A stretch of DNA of 64,000 nt, from contig NZXG01000056.1 of assembly GCA_002701845.1 (NCBI GenBank), positions 1-64,000 on the forward strand. The letters are read 5' to 3'. This DNA is from Pseudomonadales bacterium. GTDB lineage: Bacteria; Pseudomonadota; Gammaproteobacteria; Pseudomonadales; Ketobacteraceae. The notes beneath the pieces were generated by a model. That model was not told the origin of the DNA. It worked only from the letters and a program-made list of their open reading frames with translations, and searched no databases. This document shows, piece by piece, positions 41,857 to 51,587 of this stretch. Position 1 is the stretch's first letter, and each line of letters opens with the position of its first letter. The position numbers were made by a program, and so were the translations under genes.

Positions 41857-42249
41857 CTATAAAAATGAATGGATTACTTCAGACCTATATTCGATAAGAC
41901 TGTTTTCAGTGTTAAAAAAGAAATATGTATTAACGCTTGACCCAACTGGATTAGGTAATTTTTTTATTTTTATCTTGGACATGATGGTATCTCCGTTCCC
42001 ACATGGAGAATCTTCCCATTTATAATTAAGTGTGACACATTTTATATTATCGGTAAGTTGGTAACTAAATTTATTTTCTTCAAGGAATTTGAGTACCTCT
42101 TCTTTCTTTGTCCCTGGCTTAGTTATAGATTTCAATGCGTGATTTACTTTACTTGTGTAGTGCTCGTTACTCTTTCCGCATGAGGCATAAAAAGTCATGA
42201 AAAGCAAAACGAATATGTATGTTCGAATATATTTATTTTTATATTTCAT
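41857..42249 (-). CDS. Small secreted or lipoprotein
   Basis: 130 residues from ATG 42249. Signal-like start: basic residues, then YIFVLLFMTFYASCGKSNEHY; YASCG could be a weak lipobox. Mature part: VNHALKSITKPGTKKEEVLKFLEENKFSYQLTDNIKCVTLNYKWEDSPCGNGDTIMSKIKIKK, resembling SmpA/BamE-like small domains where a helix-loop-strand is preceded by PGTKKEEV. Function unknown. Confidence 0.6.
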   Translation of the reverse strand: MKYKNKYIRTYIFVLLFMTFYASCGKSNEHYTSKVNHALKSITKPGTKKEEVLKFLEENKFSYQLTDNIKCVTLNYKWEDSPCGNGDTIMSKIKIKKLPNPVGSSVNTYFFFNTENSLIEYRSEVIHSFL

Positions 42250-42649
42250 GATGTTCAATTGCTTTTATGGTGCTATTTATAATCATCATGCATGGCAACC
42301 AAATTCTAAAATATTCAAAATATAATTCAACATGCCTTGTTAGTAAGTAGGCATTAGCCTTCCCGCTAGCATTAACAAGTGATGTAACAGCAAAAGAAAT
42401 TACCCGCTCTAGCAGGAAGGTTCTATAAAGTATTAATCTCTATCGCTAGAAAAGGCAACAGCAAACACAACTATATAGAGACAATGAATTCAGAAGCATT
42501 AGCCTATAGATAAAGAATATCAAGCATGGCAAGGTTGGTAGCCTTCCTGTTCCAAATAAATAGTTCACATTTAAGATCGGTTTTGGTCGTCAAAGGAATG
42601 CTGACCAGCAACAGGAAGGCTTAACTTATTTCTATACTGTTTTAGTTGC
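42250..42649. other. Gene-free region with three hairpins
   Basis: Nothing coding seen. ATGCCT/AGGCAT at 42332-42354, CCTTCCCGCTAG/CTAGCAGGAAGG at 42358-42420, GCCTTCCTGTT/AACAGGAAGGC at 42541-42620. All share the GCCTTCC / GGAAGGC core, like related repeat units. They lie after the stop of the RTX gene and could end its transcription or be an integration hot spot. Confidence 0.5.
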
Positions 42650-45600
42650 TTACACAATCACAATATCGGTTTCATACAGAGTTGATATACCGTTCAGTGT
42701 CAGCGTTTCACTGTTTCCTAAATCAATATCACCACTACTGAAAGCAGCTACCACATCAGCGGCAGTTGCAAAGTGAGTACTTTCAAATTGTAGAAGATCT
42801 GTACCACTGACAAAGTCAGCAATCACGTCATTACCGTCACCTTCTTCAAACACGAAAATGTCTGCGCCGTTCTTACCGTACAAGGTGTCATCGCCGAGAC
42901 CACCATCAACCGTATCATCCGCAGCGGTTCCCGTAACACTTTCGCCTGCTGTGGCGGATGTACCTCTTACTAGAATACCATCCGTCAGATCAACACCGTT
43001 AAGTGAATCAAAATAGTGATTGGAAGTATAATAGTACTGCCAGACTAAGGTCAGTGATTCACTGGTAGCGACATCCGTTACAATGAGATGTGTACCTGAA
43101 ACATTGAGATAAAGATCATTAGCCGCCACACCATTCATGGTAACAGATGACCCTGAACCCAACGCATTATAAAGCGCATCACTACCATCACCTACATTAT
43201 GCACAAAGCTGTCAGCACCGCCTTGCCCATAAAGGAAATCATCACCAAGTCCACCGATAATGGTGTCGGCATAAGCCGTTCCATAAATGGTTTCTCCCGC
43301 TGTAGCCGATGTGCCTTTTAAGGTAATACCTTCGGTAATATCAATACCATTGAACGTACCGAAGTAGCTGTTATTGGAATAATAATACTGCCACATCATC
43401 GTGACAGAATCGCCATTGGTGATATTGGTAGCCACCAGATGATCACCATTAAGACTGAAATACAGATCGTCAGCATTAGCCCCTTGCATTTCAACAGATG
43501 ATAATGCACCGAGATTCTCATAAAGAACATCACTGCCATCACCAAGCTCATGGATGAAGACATTTAAACCACCTTCACCATAGCCATAGTCATCACCTGT
43601 ACCACCCACTAACGTATCATCACCGGCACCGCCTTTGAGTGTATCGTTACCGGCTCCACCATATAGCGCGTCATCTCCTGATGTACCCACCAGTGAATCA
43701 TTATTCTCAGTACCGTAAACCGGTAATGCTCCTGTCAGATCAATACCGTTTACCAAACTGAATTTATAACCAGAGCCGGTATTGTAATACTGGTTAACGA
43801 GAGTCACGACCTCACTGTTGACTGTATTGGAAATCTCAAGGTTATAGCCACTAACATTAAAGCGTAAATCAGATGCATCGATACCTTGCATATCAATCAC
43901 CGCCAACTCTCCCAGATCAGCGTGAAGTGTATCATTACCATCACCAATCGCATGGACGATAGTATCGCCACCGCCACCCGTGGTAATCACATCATCACCC
44001 AGACCACCAATAATCGTATCAGCAAACTCTGTACCGAAGATATTTTCTCCTGCCGTTGCTGAGGTTCCCTTAATGGTAATACCTCCAGTGACATCCATAC
44101 CGTTAACGCTACCGAGATAGGTACTGTCTGAGTAATAATATTGATATTTGAGTGTTAAGAACTCGCCACTTTCTGTGTTGGTAACAATCAGATCATTACC
44201 ATCGACATTAAAGTAGAGATTGTCATTAGAACTGATATCCATATCGATAGTACTGTAGCTGTAACGCTCTTCTGTAATCGTATCATTACCGTCACCCACT
44301 TCATGGACATAATGATTCGTACCGCCATTACCGTACAGTGCATCATTACCAAGCCCACCGATGATGGTATCAGCAACAATACTCCCCTCAACGGTTTCTC
44401 CAGCCGTTGCTGATGTACCGCGAATGGTTAGTCCGGCAGCTAGGCTTTGTCCGTTGAATGTACCGAAAGGTAAGCCAGCACCCATATTATAATATTGCCA
44501 CATCATGGTGACAGACTCGCCATTATTAGTATTAGTGGCTATGAGGTGATCACCATCAACGTTAAAGTAAATATCTTCTGCATCAACGCCTATCATGGCA
44601 ACGGCTGAGAAAGAATCGCCATCCTCATAGAGTGTGTCGCTTCCATCGCCGACATAATGCAGGAAGGTATCATAACCACCTTCTCCATAAAGAAGGTCGT
44701 CACCGACACCTCCTACCAAAGTGTCGTCATCTGCACGGCCTTTAATCGTATCGTTGCCTTCATAACCGTGAATAACATCAACGGCTGCTGTACCGATTAA
44801 GGAGTCAGGGTTAGCGGTGCCATCAATCCCATTGATGGTGGTATTAGTTACATTGGCATCGGTCACACCGGCATGTAATTCTAATAACTGCCAACTCCAT
44901 GTGTAAGTAATGTCACCCATCACAATATAATCGAGTACGGCTGCATCGAACACATCACTGTTAGGATCAAAACCTTCTGCTTCAACAGCGGCCTGTGCAG
45001 CCGCCACAACAGCAGGATCAAAGTCAGCTAATGTTTTTAAGTCAGGGATAAAATAAGGATTATCAAAGCTAGATGTTGTCTGACCGTCATCATAAAGGAA
45101 GAGCGATTCAGCTTGGGTTATTCTCCAATCTTCACCAAAGGTGTTGTACAGTGTATCGACGGAAATCGTGCTACCTAAATCAGTGCCATCATCAAGCTTA
45201 TACTCATTAGTAGTGCTACCGTCATAGTTACCGAGTAATCCTTCTAACGTTCCCGCTGTACGAGAGTTAGCTGCGAAAGACACCATATCCAGATGGGTGT
45301 TATGGACTTCCACTCTGAGCGTATCGCCATAAGCATTAACAACGGTATATTCATTACCTTTACGGTATAGGTAGCCATCATCATCACCGAGGAAGATAAC
45401 CGAATAATCCGCCATGAAGTAAGCACTGTCATTGATAAACAAATTAGGGTGTTGATCGTTGTAAGGATTATCATCCTGTGCAGCTACTTCAAAATCATAA
45501 GAGAGGCTACCATCGATATAGAAACCAATCGTGTCGTCGCCTACCTGTGTTGCAATAGCCGTGTTAACAGAGAATTTGTCGCCTACTGCATCTCCTAAAT

Positions 45601-48600
45601 CCCATTCCTGCATCCGCGCCTGAATGGTAAATGGATTAGTGTCGGTACTTTGAGTCAGAATAAACTCTCCGGTATTTTGGAAGTCGTAGAACAGACCGTC
45701 ATAGGTTAATAGGTGTGGATCACCTTTACTGGCCCCTGGGCTATAAGGATCTCTGTCCTCATCACTTTCAACAAGACCGTCTGTATCTTCATCATCATCG
45801 TCATTTCTTCTACCGTCCCGTCCGTAACCCGGTGTTTTTAAATTCCAGCTACCATCGCCGTCATCATCGTCACCATCAAATGCTCTATCGGGGCCAGACA
45901 CATAAGGGACTTGCCCTGTAGAAGGCCCTTCAACAGAAACATTATTGCCGCCAATGGCTTCAGTGCGCTCTGCGGCCCAACTGATACCGGGGGTAGTGAA
46001 AATGGGATTAATAGGTTCATTTGGATCAACATCTATCGGGTCTGCAAACCTGGGCGCGGCACCTTCAATATCGAGACCAAAATCACCGTTAGAGAAATCT
46101 TCAATGAGTATGTCGTAATAGAAGGTTCCATCAAAATCCACTTCCAGATCACCACTGGCTCCTGGAATAGAGGAATTACCGCTCCATTTGAAATACGCCA
46201 TATCGTTATTAGATAGGAGCAATTCATAATCCCAAGTGGTTGTGAGTGACTCGGTTAACGTACCCCTAAGTTCGACAGCGCCACCATCAACAAAAATCTT
46301 GTCGGTTCCTCCTGAGTCCTCGATAGTATCTTCACCATCGATATTAGCGAAGATATAGGTATCACCACCAAGACCACCACGAAGCGTATCATCTCCTTGT
46401 CCACCTACAATGGTATCTGCAAATGCACTACCGTAAATGTCGTCGTTACCACCATGCCCATAGATGCTTAATGTTCCGGCAGCGAGGCTGTTAGCAAAAG
46501 TACCATTAGAGTCGTCTTGTAATTTTGTAGTGTTAAAAAAGAAATTTAATGTCGTATCATCATCATTAGACAGATTAATCGTATTGTTGCCCAAGCCTAA
46601 ATAAAGCGAAAGCATCTGACCACCGACAACGTCTTCATCAATCGTAATTGTGTCATCGTAGTTAGTTGCAATAATACCGTCTATACCTGTGAAGCCGTCA
46701 TTACCAGTGACAGGATTAAGAATTGTTACGCCGTTTACAGTATCTTCCAATGCTACGTTAATGACCTCTGTAACGCCGCCAGTAAAACCTGTTAATGTGC
46801 TTGATAATGAAACGTCAATAGTAACATCGATACCTTGTGCAACATCACCTTCATACTTCAACCAGTCAAATCCAATACCGCCGTCAATAATGTCATTTCC
46901 GGCGCCAGCTACGAAAATATCATTGCCTGCTAGTCCTATCAATGAGTCATTTCCGGCATTAGAGATAAATGTATTATCTTTTATATTCCCTGAAATCGTA
47001 TCGTTAGATGCACCTGTAATAATACTTTCAATATTAGTTAATGTATTATCTAGATTGCTATGTATGTCAGCATCTCCAGTTAGGAGATCAATATTGGCTG
47101 ATTGAAACTGATCTAGAAAACTATAATCAACCGTGTCGTCACCATCGCCACCATTAATTGTATCTTTATAAGTTGACTGACCACTTACAATATAATCGTT
47201 TCCTTCTTCGCCAAAAACATTATCTTTACCGAAGCCAATATAAATACGGTCATCGCCTAATCCGCCATACAGTGAGCTTTCACTTCCTGAGGCAGTAATT
47301 GTGTCGTTTCCATCACCGCCATGTACGGTATCTTCGCCACCACCTGTATTAATAACATTAGCAACATCGTTGCCGGTTATAGAGTCGTCGCCATTTCCTG
47401 TAATGATATTCTCTATGTTATAGAGTTGTTGAGAATCGTCTTCGAATATCAAATTCTTTATTGTTGAAAGGCCTCCTGTTAAATCAACGATAATATCGTT
47501 ATCCATACGAGCAGTATAATCGACCCAATCGCTTCCCGTACCACCATCAATGATGTCATGACCTGCTGAAACAAGTATTGTGTCATTACCACCATTAGCG
47601 ATAACCAAATCATTGTTGTTACTCGTTAGGAGGGAGTCACTAATATCGAACGTTTCAGCAATGTCACCCGTAGCCCCTATAAGCAAATCATTGTTTACAC
47701 CGGGCGATGTTAATAAAACAGTAGATGAGCTTGTGGCATAATTAAGATCAAATGCTGAACTATTGCTTCCACCCCATTGCACGACATTGTCTTTAGCAAT
47801 TTTTTGTACTTTATAGGTACTGGATTGACCATTAACGGTAACGGGTAAAGTTAACTGTGTTTGAGTACCATTGTCTTCCTCAAAATAAAAATATTCTCCT
47901 GCATTGTTTGATGTAATAAGATTTACATTAATACCCAATGGCAATATTTCAGATGTTGTTGTACCGAGATGACTAGTTAGATTATCAAGAACCGATGCAC
48001 TAGAAAAATAGTAGGTATAACTATTAGCGAGAGTTGAATCGTTAACCTTAATAGACATGTTGTTAAGGTCTGTGTCCGTTAATGCATCTACGCCAATAAA
48101 ATCCGTTATTGCAAAATTGTAATTGTCTGAAGATGTGCTATGAACAGGAATACCATCAGGATATACATAACCAGCAATATTTTCACCCGCGGGATTGCGA
48201 AGGTATAATACTTCACCGCCATTTAAAGCCAATATCGTAGACTCAGTAATTGGATCTACAATTTTGTTATAAACCAAAGCTGTACCTACAGCTATATATA
48301 AACCAATTTCATTTCCTAGAATGGTGCTTTCAGGAATGAATCTATTAAGCCACTCTGTAGCAGCAACGGTTGCTATCGAATCAACTGTCAAATCGGCAAG
48401 GAAAGTGCTGTCTCCTATCGAAATAATAGATTGATCATTGGTGATTTCTAACTCTACATCTAAAATTTGAGTTGTCAAATTCGATAAAGGGGTAAGGTGA
48501 GCTGCCACAGCAATTCTTATAGCTACATCATCTCCTACCCCAGGAATCGTTTGACCTAAATCATAAGCTATAGCAGATGAGATCATTGCAATCATGTCGC

Positions 48601-48658
48601 TTTTATTTATAAACCCTTCGCTGGGATCAAACTGAAGTAATTTTGGTGTATTTGTCAT
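42650..48658 (-). CDS. Giant RTX/VWD repeat adhesin
   Basis: 2002 residues with no N-terminal signal peptide, as expected for type I secretion. Layout: an alpha/beta N-terminal domain (1-330), hemolysin-type Ca2+-binding repeats (GGDGNDTI-like, about 420-580 and 770-800), a von Willebrand D domain (SKGDPHLLTYDGLFYDFQNTGEFIL onward, about 979-1150) and five repeated modules of about 120 residues (about 1280-1900), each with an LYFNVxGxHLIxT block, a WQYY block and a GTSATAGE block. The end is a T1SS-type signal region (FEEGDGNDVIADFVSGTDLLQF, ending ETDIVIV). It is probably a surface adhesin. No T1SS exporter is in the window. Confidence 0.9.
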   Translation of the reverse strand: MTNTPKLLQFDPSEGFINKSDMIAMISSAIAYDLGQTIPGVGDDVAIRIAVAAHLTPLSNLTTQILDVELEITNDQSIISIGDSTFLADLTVDSIATVAATEWLNRFIPESTILGNEIGLYIAVGTALVYNKIVDPITESTILALNGGEVLYLRNPAGENIAGYVYPDGIPVHSTSSDNYNFAITDFIGVDALTDTDLNNMSIKVNDSTLANSYTYYFSSASVLDNLTSHLGTTTSEILPLGINVNLITSNNAGEYFYFEEDNGTQTQLTLPVTVNGQSSTYKVQKIAKDNVVQWGGSNSSAFDLNYATSSSTVLLTSPGVNNDLLIGATGDIAETFDISDSLLTSNNNDLVIANGGNDTILVSAGHDIIDGGTGSDWVDYTARMDNDIIVDLTGGLSTIKNLIFEDDSQQLYNIENIITGNGDDSITGNDVANVINTGGGEDTVHGGDGNDTITASGSESSLYGGLGDDRIYIGFGKDNVFGEEGNDYIVSGQSTYKDTINGGDGDDTVDYSFLDQFQSANIDLLTGDADIHSNLDNTLTNIESIITGASNDTISGNIKDNTFISNAGNDSLIGLAGNDIFVAGAGNDIIDGGIGFDWLKYEGDVAQGIDVTIDVSLSSTLTGFTGGVTEVINVALEDTVNGVTILNPVTGNDGFTGIDGIIATNYDDTITIDEDVVGGQMLSLYLGLGNNTINLSNDDDTTLNFFFNTTKLQDDSNGTFANSLAAGTLSIYGHGGNDDIYGSAFADTIVGGQGDDTLRGGLGGDTYIFANIDGEDTIEDSGGTDKIFVDGGAVELRGTLTESLTTTWDYELLLSNNDMAYFKWSGNSSIPGASGDLEVDFDGTFYYDILIEDFSNGDFGLDIEGAAPRFADPIDVDPNEPINPIFTTPGISWAAERTEAIGGNNVSVEGPSTGQVPYVSGPDRAFDGDDDDGDGSWNLKTPGYGRDGRRNDDDDEDTDGLVESDEDRDPYSPGASKGDPHLLTYDGLFYDFQNTGEFILTQSTDTNPFTIQARMQEWDLGDAVGDKFSVNTAIATQVGDDTIGFYIDGSLSYDFEVAAQDDNPYNDQHPNLFINDSAYFMADYSVIFLGDDDGYLYRKGNEYTVVNAYGDTLRVEVHNTHLDMVSFAANSRTAGTLEGLLGNYDGSTTNEYKLDDGTDLGSTISVDTLYNTFGEDWRITQAESLFLYDDGQTTSSFDNPYFIPDLKTLADFDPAVVAAAQAAVEAEGFDPNSDVFDAAVLDYIVMGDITYTWSWQLLELHAGVTDANVTNTTINGIDGTANPDSLIGTAAVDVIHGYEGNDTIKGRADDDTLVGGVGDDLLYGEGGYDTFLHYVGDGSDTLYEDGDSFSAVAMIGVDAEDIYFNVDGDHLIATNTNNGESVTMMWQYYNMGAGLPFGTFNGQSLAAGLTIRGTSATAGETVEGSIVADTIIGGLGNDALYGNGGTNHYVHEVGDGNDTITEERYSYSTIDMDISSNDNLYFNVDGNDLIVTNTESGEFLTLKYQYYYSDSTYLGSVNGMDVTGGITIKGTSATAGENIFGTEFADTIIGGLGDDVITTGGGGDTIVHAIGDGNDTLHADLGELAVIDMQGIDASDLRFNVSGYNLEISNTVNSEVVTLVNQYYNTGSGYKFSLVNGIDLTGALPVYGTENNDSLVGTSGDDALYGGAGNDTLKGGAGDDTLVGGTGDDYGYGEGGLNVFIHELGDGSDVLYENLGALSSVEMQGANADDLYFSLNGDHLVATNITNGDSVTMMWQYYYSNNSYFGTFNGIDITEGITLKGTSATAGETIYGTAYADTIIGGLGDDFLYGQGGADSFVHNVGDGSDALYNALGSGSSVTMNGVAANDLYLNVSGTHLIVTDVATSESLTLVWQYYYTSNHYFDSLNGVDLTDGILVRGTSATAGESVTGTAADDTVDGGLGDDTLYGKNGADIFVFEEGDGNDVIADFVSGTDLLQFESTHFATAADVVAAFSSGDIDLGNSETLTLNGISTLYETDIVIV
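42930..44830 (-). repeat. Five tandem RTX modules
   Basis: The module DLYF-N/S-x-x-G-x-HL-x-x-T, then WQYY, then an FGTFNGID-like turn and GTSATAGE, repeats five times at about 360 bases. Copies differ by many synonymous and amino acid changes, so they are old duplications. The third copy lacks the GTSATAGE block. Confidence 0.7.
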
Positions 48659-49219
48659 CTATAAATCCTTTTTAAAAATGGCTGTACTTAAAGAATATTT
48701 TTCCATCGCATCGCTTATGTGTGGCATTCCATATCCATTTCTAGCTACATAAAGGTCTACCTCATCACCTTTAGAATACTTATCGTTTAAACAGATAATG
48801 ACTGACTTAGGCCAGCGAAATTTCATGGTATTTTTGCTTTGAGATCCTACGCCTATGAAATAGGCAATATACTTAGAAGAAGAATAAGTTGTTGTTTTTA
48901 TAAACTCATACTTTTTTAGTTCCCCTTGAATATAGGGAACGTACGCCTTTTTATATGTAGTACGTATCGACGAATAGACCATACAGCATGAAATTAAAAA
49001 CCAGATACTTATAAACTCCCATCCTGCGTCCGCGAAATACAAAACAATTATTGATATTAATACAAGTTTAATTAGCCATTCAGTGGATTTCTCAAACTCT
49101 TGAATTGCATAAATATTAAGGGAATTATTTGAATCTAGATCAGCTATATTTTTTAGCATTTCTTTTGGCCAGAGGAATGCATAGAGAGGAAATGTGTATT
49201 TTTTGCCATCCTTTGACAT
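48659..49219 (-). CDS. Membrane protein upstream of the RTX gene
   Basis: 186 residues. Two adjacent hydrophobic segments (TEWLIKLVLISIIVLYFADAG and FISIWFLISCCMVYSSI, about 45-85), then a soluble domain with SKYIAYFIGVGSQSKNTMKFRWPKSVIICLNDKYSKGDEVDLYVARNGYG, which may be a small beta-barrel. No family recognised. Its stop is adjacent to the RTX start, so it shares that operon and its promoter at 49252-49279. It may assist surface retention of the adhesin. Confidence 0.6.
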   Translation of the reverse strand: MSKDGKKYTFPLYAFLWPKEMLKNIADLDSNNSLNIYAIQEFEKSTEWLIKLVLISIIVLYFADAGWEFISIWFLISCCMVYSSIRTTYKKAYVPYIQGELKKYEFIKTTTYSSSKYIAYFIGVGSQSKNTMKFRWPKSVIICLNDKYSKGDEVDLYVARNGYGMPHISDAMEKYSLSTAIFKKDL

Positions 49220-49251
49220 AACTAACCATACGAATAGTTTGAACTATGTTT

Positions 49252-49279
49252 AACATACAAGGTGTTGAGGTTGAGTCAA
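49252..49279 (-). promoter_or_regulatory. Sigma70 promoter B, twin of 30558-30585
   Basis: Minus strand TTGACT, 16 bases, TATGTT, with spacer starting CAACC and ending TTG. Predicted start is about 25 bases before the membrane-protein ATG. Confidence 0.65.
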
Positions 49280-49361
49280 TAGGGAAATGCAAACCGGCAG
49301 TTTGAAGAAGTTAGTCAAATTATAAATAGATAACATCTATACACAAATATAGATATGTGTA

Positions 49362-49682
49362 TTAGCGTATATATGTGTTATCAATTTCTTTTCCATCGGA
49401 AAGGTCGTCATACGAAGGTAGTTTGTGTTTCTTTAAATACAGCTCTAACCCTTCGATAAATATTGCAGTAACAGTTGCCGATTCATCACCATCGAGCTTT
49501 CTAAGGTTGGTTAATCTGTTAAGTTGCTTGTGAACATCTTCATCTATCTTTAACAATACCGGCTTCTTGTTTTTTGGCTTTTTAGCAACAGCTTCTTCCT
49601 TTACCAATCTTGGCGCTTTTGGGTTTGGTAAAGCGCCACCAGTTTTTTCTGCTTCCTCTAAGTCTTCAACAAGCCAATTCAT
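49362..49682 (-). CDS. Small partition partner (ParB-like, RHH-type)
   Basis: 106 residues, sharing one base with the parA stop. Basic linker AVAKKPKNKKPVLLKIDEDVHKQLNRLTNLRKLDGDESATVTAIFIEGLELYLKKHKL: LKIDEDVHKQLNRLT followed by a helix pair fits a ribbon-helix-helix. In ParA-small-partner (type Ib) plasmid systems such a protein binds the centromere. The centromere is likely among the repeats at 49320-49380 or 50380-50539. Confidence 0.65.
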   Translation of the reverse strand: MNWLVEDLEEAEKTGGALPNPKAPRLVKEEAVAKKPKNKKPVLLKIDEDVHKQLNRLTNLRKLDGDESATVTAIFIEGLELYLKKHKLPSYDDLSDGKEIDNTYIR

Positions 49683-50272
49683 TATTTTTCCTCTCTTAGT
49701 ATTGCCGTTAAAATTGCTTCTACCTCAGCTCTTCGCTCTTTAACTTTGTAACCATCCTTGATCGCGGGTATGCTTTCATCAAAAATTGTGCTTAAGTGTG
49801 CTTCGGCGTGACCAAATGGAGAGCCTTTCTGGAGAATAAACGCTCCTTCTTGGCGCAATTCTTTCGCAGCATTACTTTCCTGTTTTCGATTTAAATCAAC
49901 GTTATTAACAATGGTGATTATGTTTTTATTTGCTTTTCTTGCTAAGGTGAATGCCTTTGAAAACGTCTTGAACTGGGTACGAGTTGGCAGCACAGGCATC
50001 ACAATTGTTTTCACCGGTGGTAGATCCCAATCACTCGCCTGATGATCAATTATCACTAGGTCAATATTTTCCGGTTTTTCCTTTGGGATTTCGCCAATGA
50101 CATCAAATGGAAGATTTCCTTCTTTTTGGCACTCCTGGCATGTGCCTTGGGGATCTTGGTCAATTATTAAAGGTTTGAGGTCAAAGCTAGATACAGCACA
50201 CGCTGCAAGATTTAGAGAGATTAAACTCTTTCCTTGCCCGCCTTTTGGGTTCCACACACTGATTGTTTTCAT
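49682..50272 (-). CDS. parA: ParA-type partition ATPase
   Basis: 196 residues, typical for a small type Ib ParA. Deviant Walker A KGGQGKS in VWNPKGGQGKSLISLNLAA; Walker A' LIIDQDPQGT; Walker B DLVIIDHQASDWD. It has no N-terminal DNA-binding extension, so autoregulation would depend on the small partner. It moves plasmid copies along the nucleoid; in an integrated element it points to an extrachromosomal phase. Confidence 0.9.
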   Translation of the reverse strand: MKTISVWNPKGGQGKSLISLNLAACAVSSFDLKPLIIDQDPQGTCQECQKEGNLPFDVIGEIPKEKPENIDLVIIDHQASDWDLPPVKTIVMPVLPTRTQFKTFSKAFTLARKANKNIITIVNNVDLNRKQESNAAKELRQEGAFILQKGSPFGHAEAHLSTIFDESIPAIKDGYKVKERRAEVEAILTAILREEK

Positions 50273-50542
50273 GATTCATGCCATACGTTATTAATATTTA
50301 GATTAATAACGCCTAATGCTTATATATTGCAATGCTTCTCCACTAATAGGTTAAGGTATAAATTCTTATTAGCGTTGATAGTGATATATGCATCACTATT
50401 AATCTGATTATATATATGAGCGGATTAGTGAATTAAGATATAGCTAGATAATTTTTATAACGTAGCAGCGTTAGTATGGATCAATAGATAAGTAATAATG
50501 TGACTTAACATCATGCTATATTAGTGTATATACGCTAATATG
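50273..50542. promoter_or_regulatory. AT-rich region upstream of parA with palindromes
   Basis: ATTAGTGTAT/ATACGCTAAT (50520-50539, one mismatch) lies directly after the repA stop; ATAGTGAT/ATCACTAT is near 50377-50398. Rich in TATA-type steps. Candidate parS and parA promoter. Confidence 0.5.
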
Positions 50543-51571
50543 CTATTGGTTCGAGGCATGAAATATTTTCTTGCAAAAACCGATATATGCAGCCGCATGA
50601 TCATCTAGCTTCTGGCATCCAGTCTCTTGCCAGTATTCCCGCCAATCTTGTTCTAGTGCATAAACATCCATCATTGGAGCCACGCGTTTGGCTTTTTCAA
50701 ATGCCCACGAGGGCAAAGGGGGAAGTACCTCTTTAGGTTCAGGCAAGTAACCGTTACGATATTGGTCTCTTGGATAGAATGTTACCTGATCTTTCGCTTC
50801 GGTATATTCAACAACAAAATCAGGTAGATGATTATGTTCTACGAGATTTTTTACTGAACGCCGAAATTCTTTTAATTCAGAACGTGATCCAGATTTTAAA
50901 TGTAGCTTTTCCATTCCTACAAGCCATTGAGACTGTTGACCGCAATGTTTTCTAGCCAGCTCATAAATACGGCGCTCAATCGGTTTCTTTAAGCGAAAAT
51001 AGTCTCGGTTGAGCGTCAGTACGTCTCTTTCTTTGATCGTGTTTAAAACCATATCTGAGAGGCGAATGCGAAGTTTCTCTGGGCGTCCTGTACGCTCGCT
51101 AGTCTGAAGCCATGCTTTATCGATAAGACCTTGCCACTCATCAATACGGTTTCCGTTAAAAGTTATGTTCGTTCTAAAACGTGTACCATCAAGTCTATCT
51201 AAGGAATCTGTCAAGGCATCATAATCTCGCCCGCCAGTTCCGCGTTGAGTGAAGACAAAGAAAGCATAAGGATCGATTTCTACCTCTTTGGGTGGTTCCT
51301 GCCCTTCATCAATTGCGGCTATAATGTTGCTTATCGCGTAAATAATTAAATCTTTGTCGTAGATTGTTGGAAGACCTTTGATGCTAGGTCTGAACTCAAT
51401 CCACTTATCGTTATATTCAAAACGCCGTACTTCTCTGTCTGGCTTTTTTGATAATGAATAGAATGGATACTCCATTGAAGGCATATCATCTTTAATGATG
51501 ACATCTAGCGCATCAATTACAAATAAATCTCCTTGGGGGTGGCGTAGAGGTTTTAGCTGCGACGACGACAT
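50543..51571 (-). CDS. repA: RepA replication initiator (RPA family)
   Basis: 342 residues. RPA-family marks: DALDVIIKDDMPSMEYPFYSLSKKPDREVRRFEYNDKWIEFRPSIKGLPTIYDKDLIIYAISNI, then NRDYFRLKKPIERRIYELARKHCG and FRRSVKNLVEHNHLPDF. Two winged-helix domains are expected. The gene reads away from an array of 15-bp iterons and a DnaA box. It should open oriV of a low-copy theta plasmid. Conservation over the full length suggests function, giving the element two Rep-like proteins. Confidence 0.88.
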   Translation of the reverse strand: MSSSQLKPLRHPQGDLFVIDALDVIIKDDMPSMEYPFYSLSKKPDREVRRFEYNDKWIEFRPSIKGLPTIYDKDLIIYAISNIIAAIDEGQEPPKEVEIDPYAFFVFTQRGTGGRDYDALTDSLDRLDGTRFRTNITFNGNRIDEWQGLIDKAWLQTSERTGRPEKLRIRLSDMVLNTIKERDVLTLNRDYFRLKKPIERRIYELARKHCGQQSQWLVGMEKLHLKSGSRSELKEFRRSVKNLVEHNHLPDFVVEYTEAKDQVTFYPRDQYRNGYLPEPKEVLPPLPSWAFEKAKRVAPMMDVYALEQDWREYWQETGCQKLDDHAAAYIGFCKKIFHASNQ

Positions 51572-51587
51572 TTAATTCAATCCCTTT

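Noticed and set aside
45715-47105. Plus-strand open frames opposite the RTX gene
   Set aside because: Shadows of the Asp/Gly-rich repeats; His/Pro-rich and without starts.
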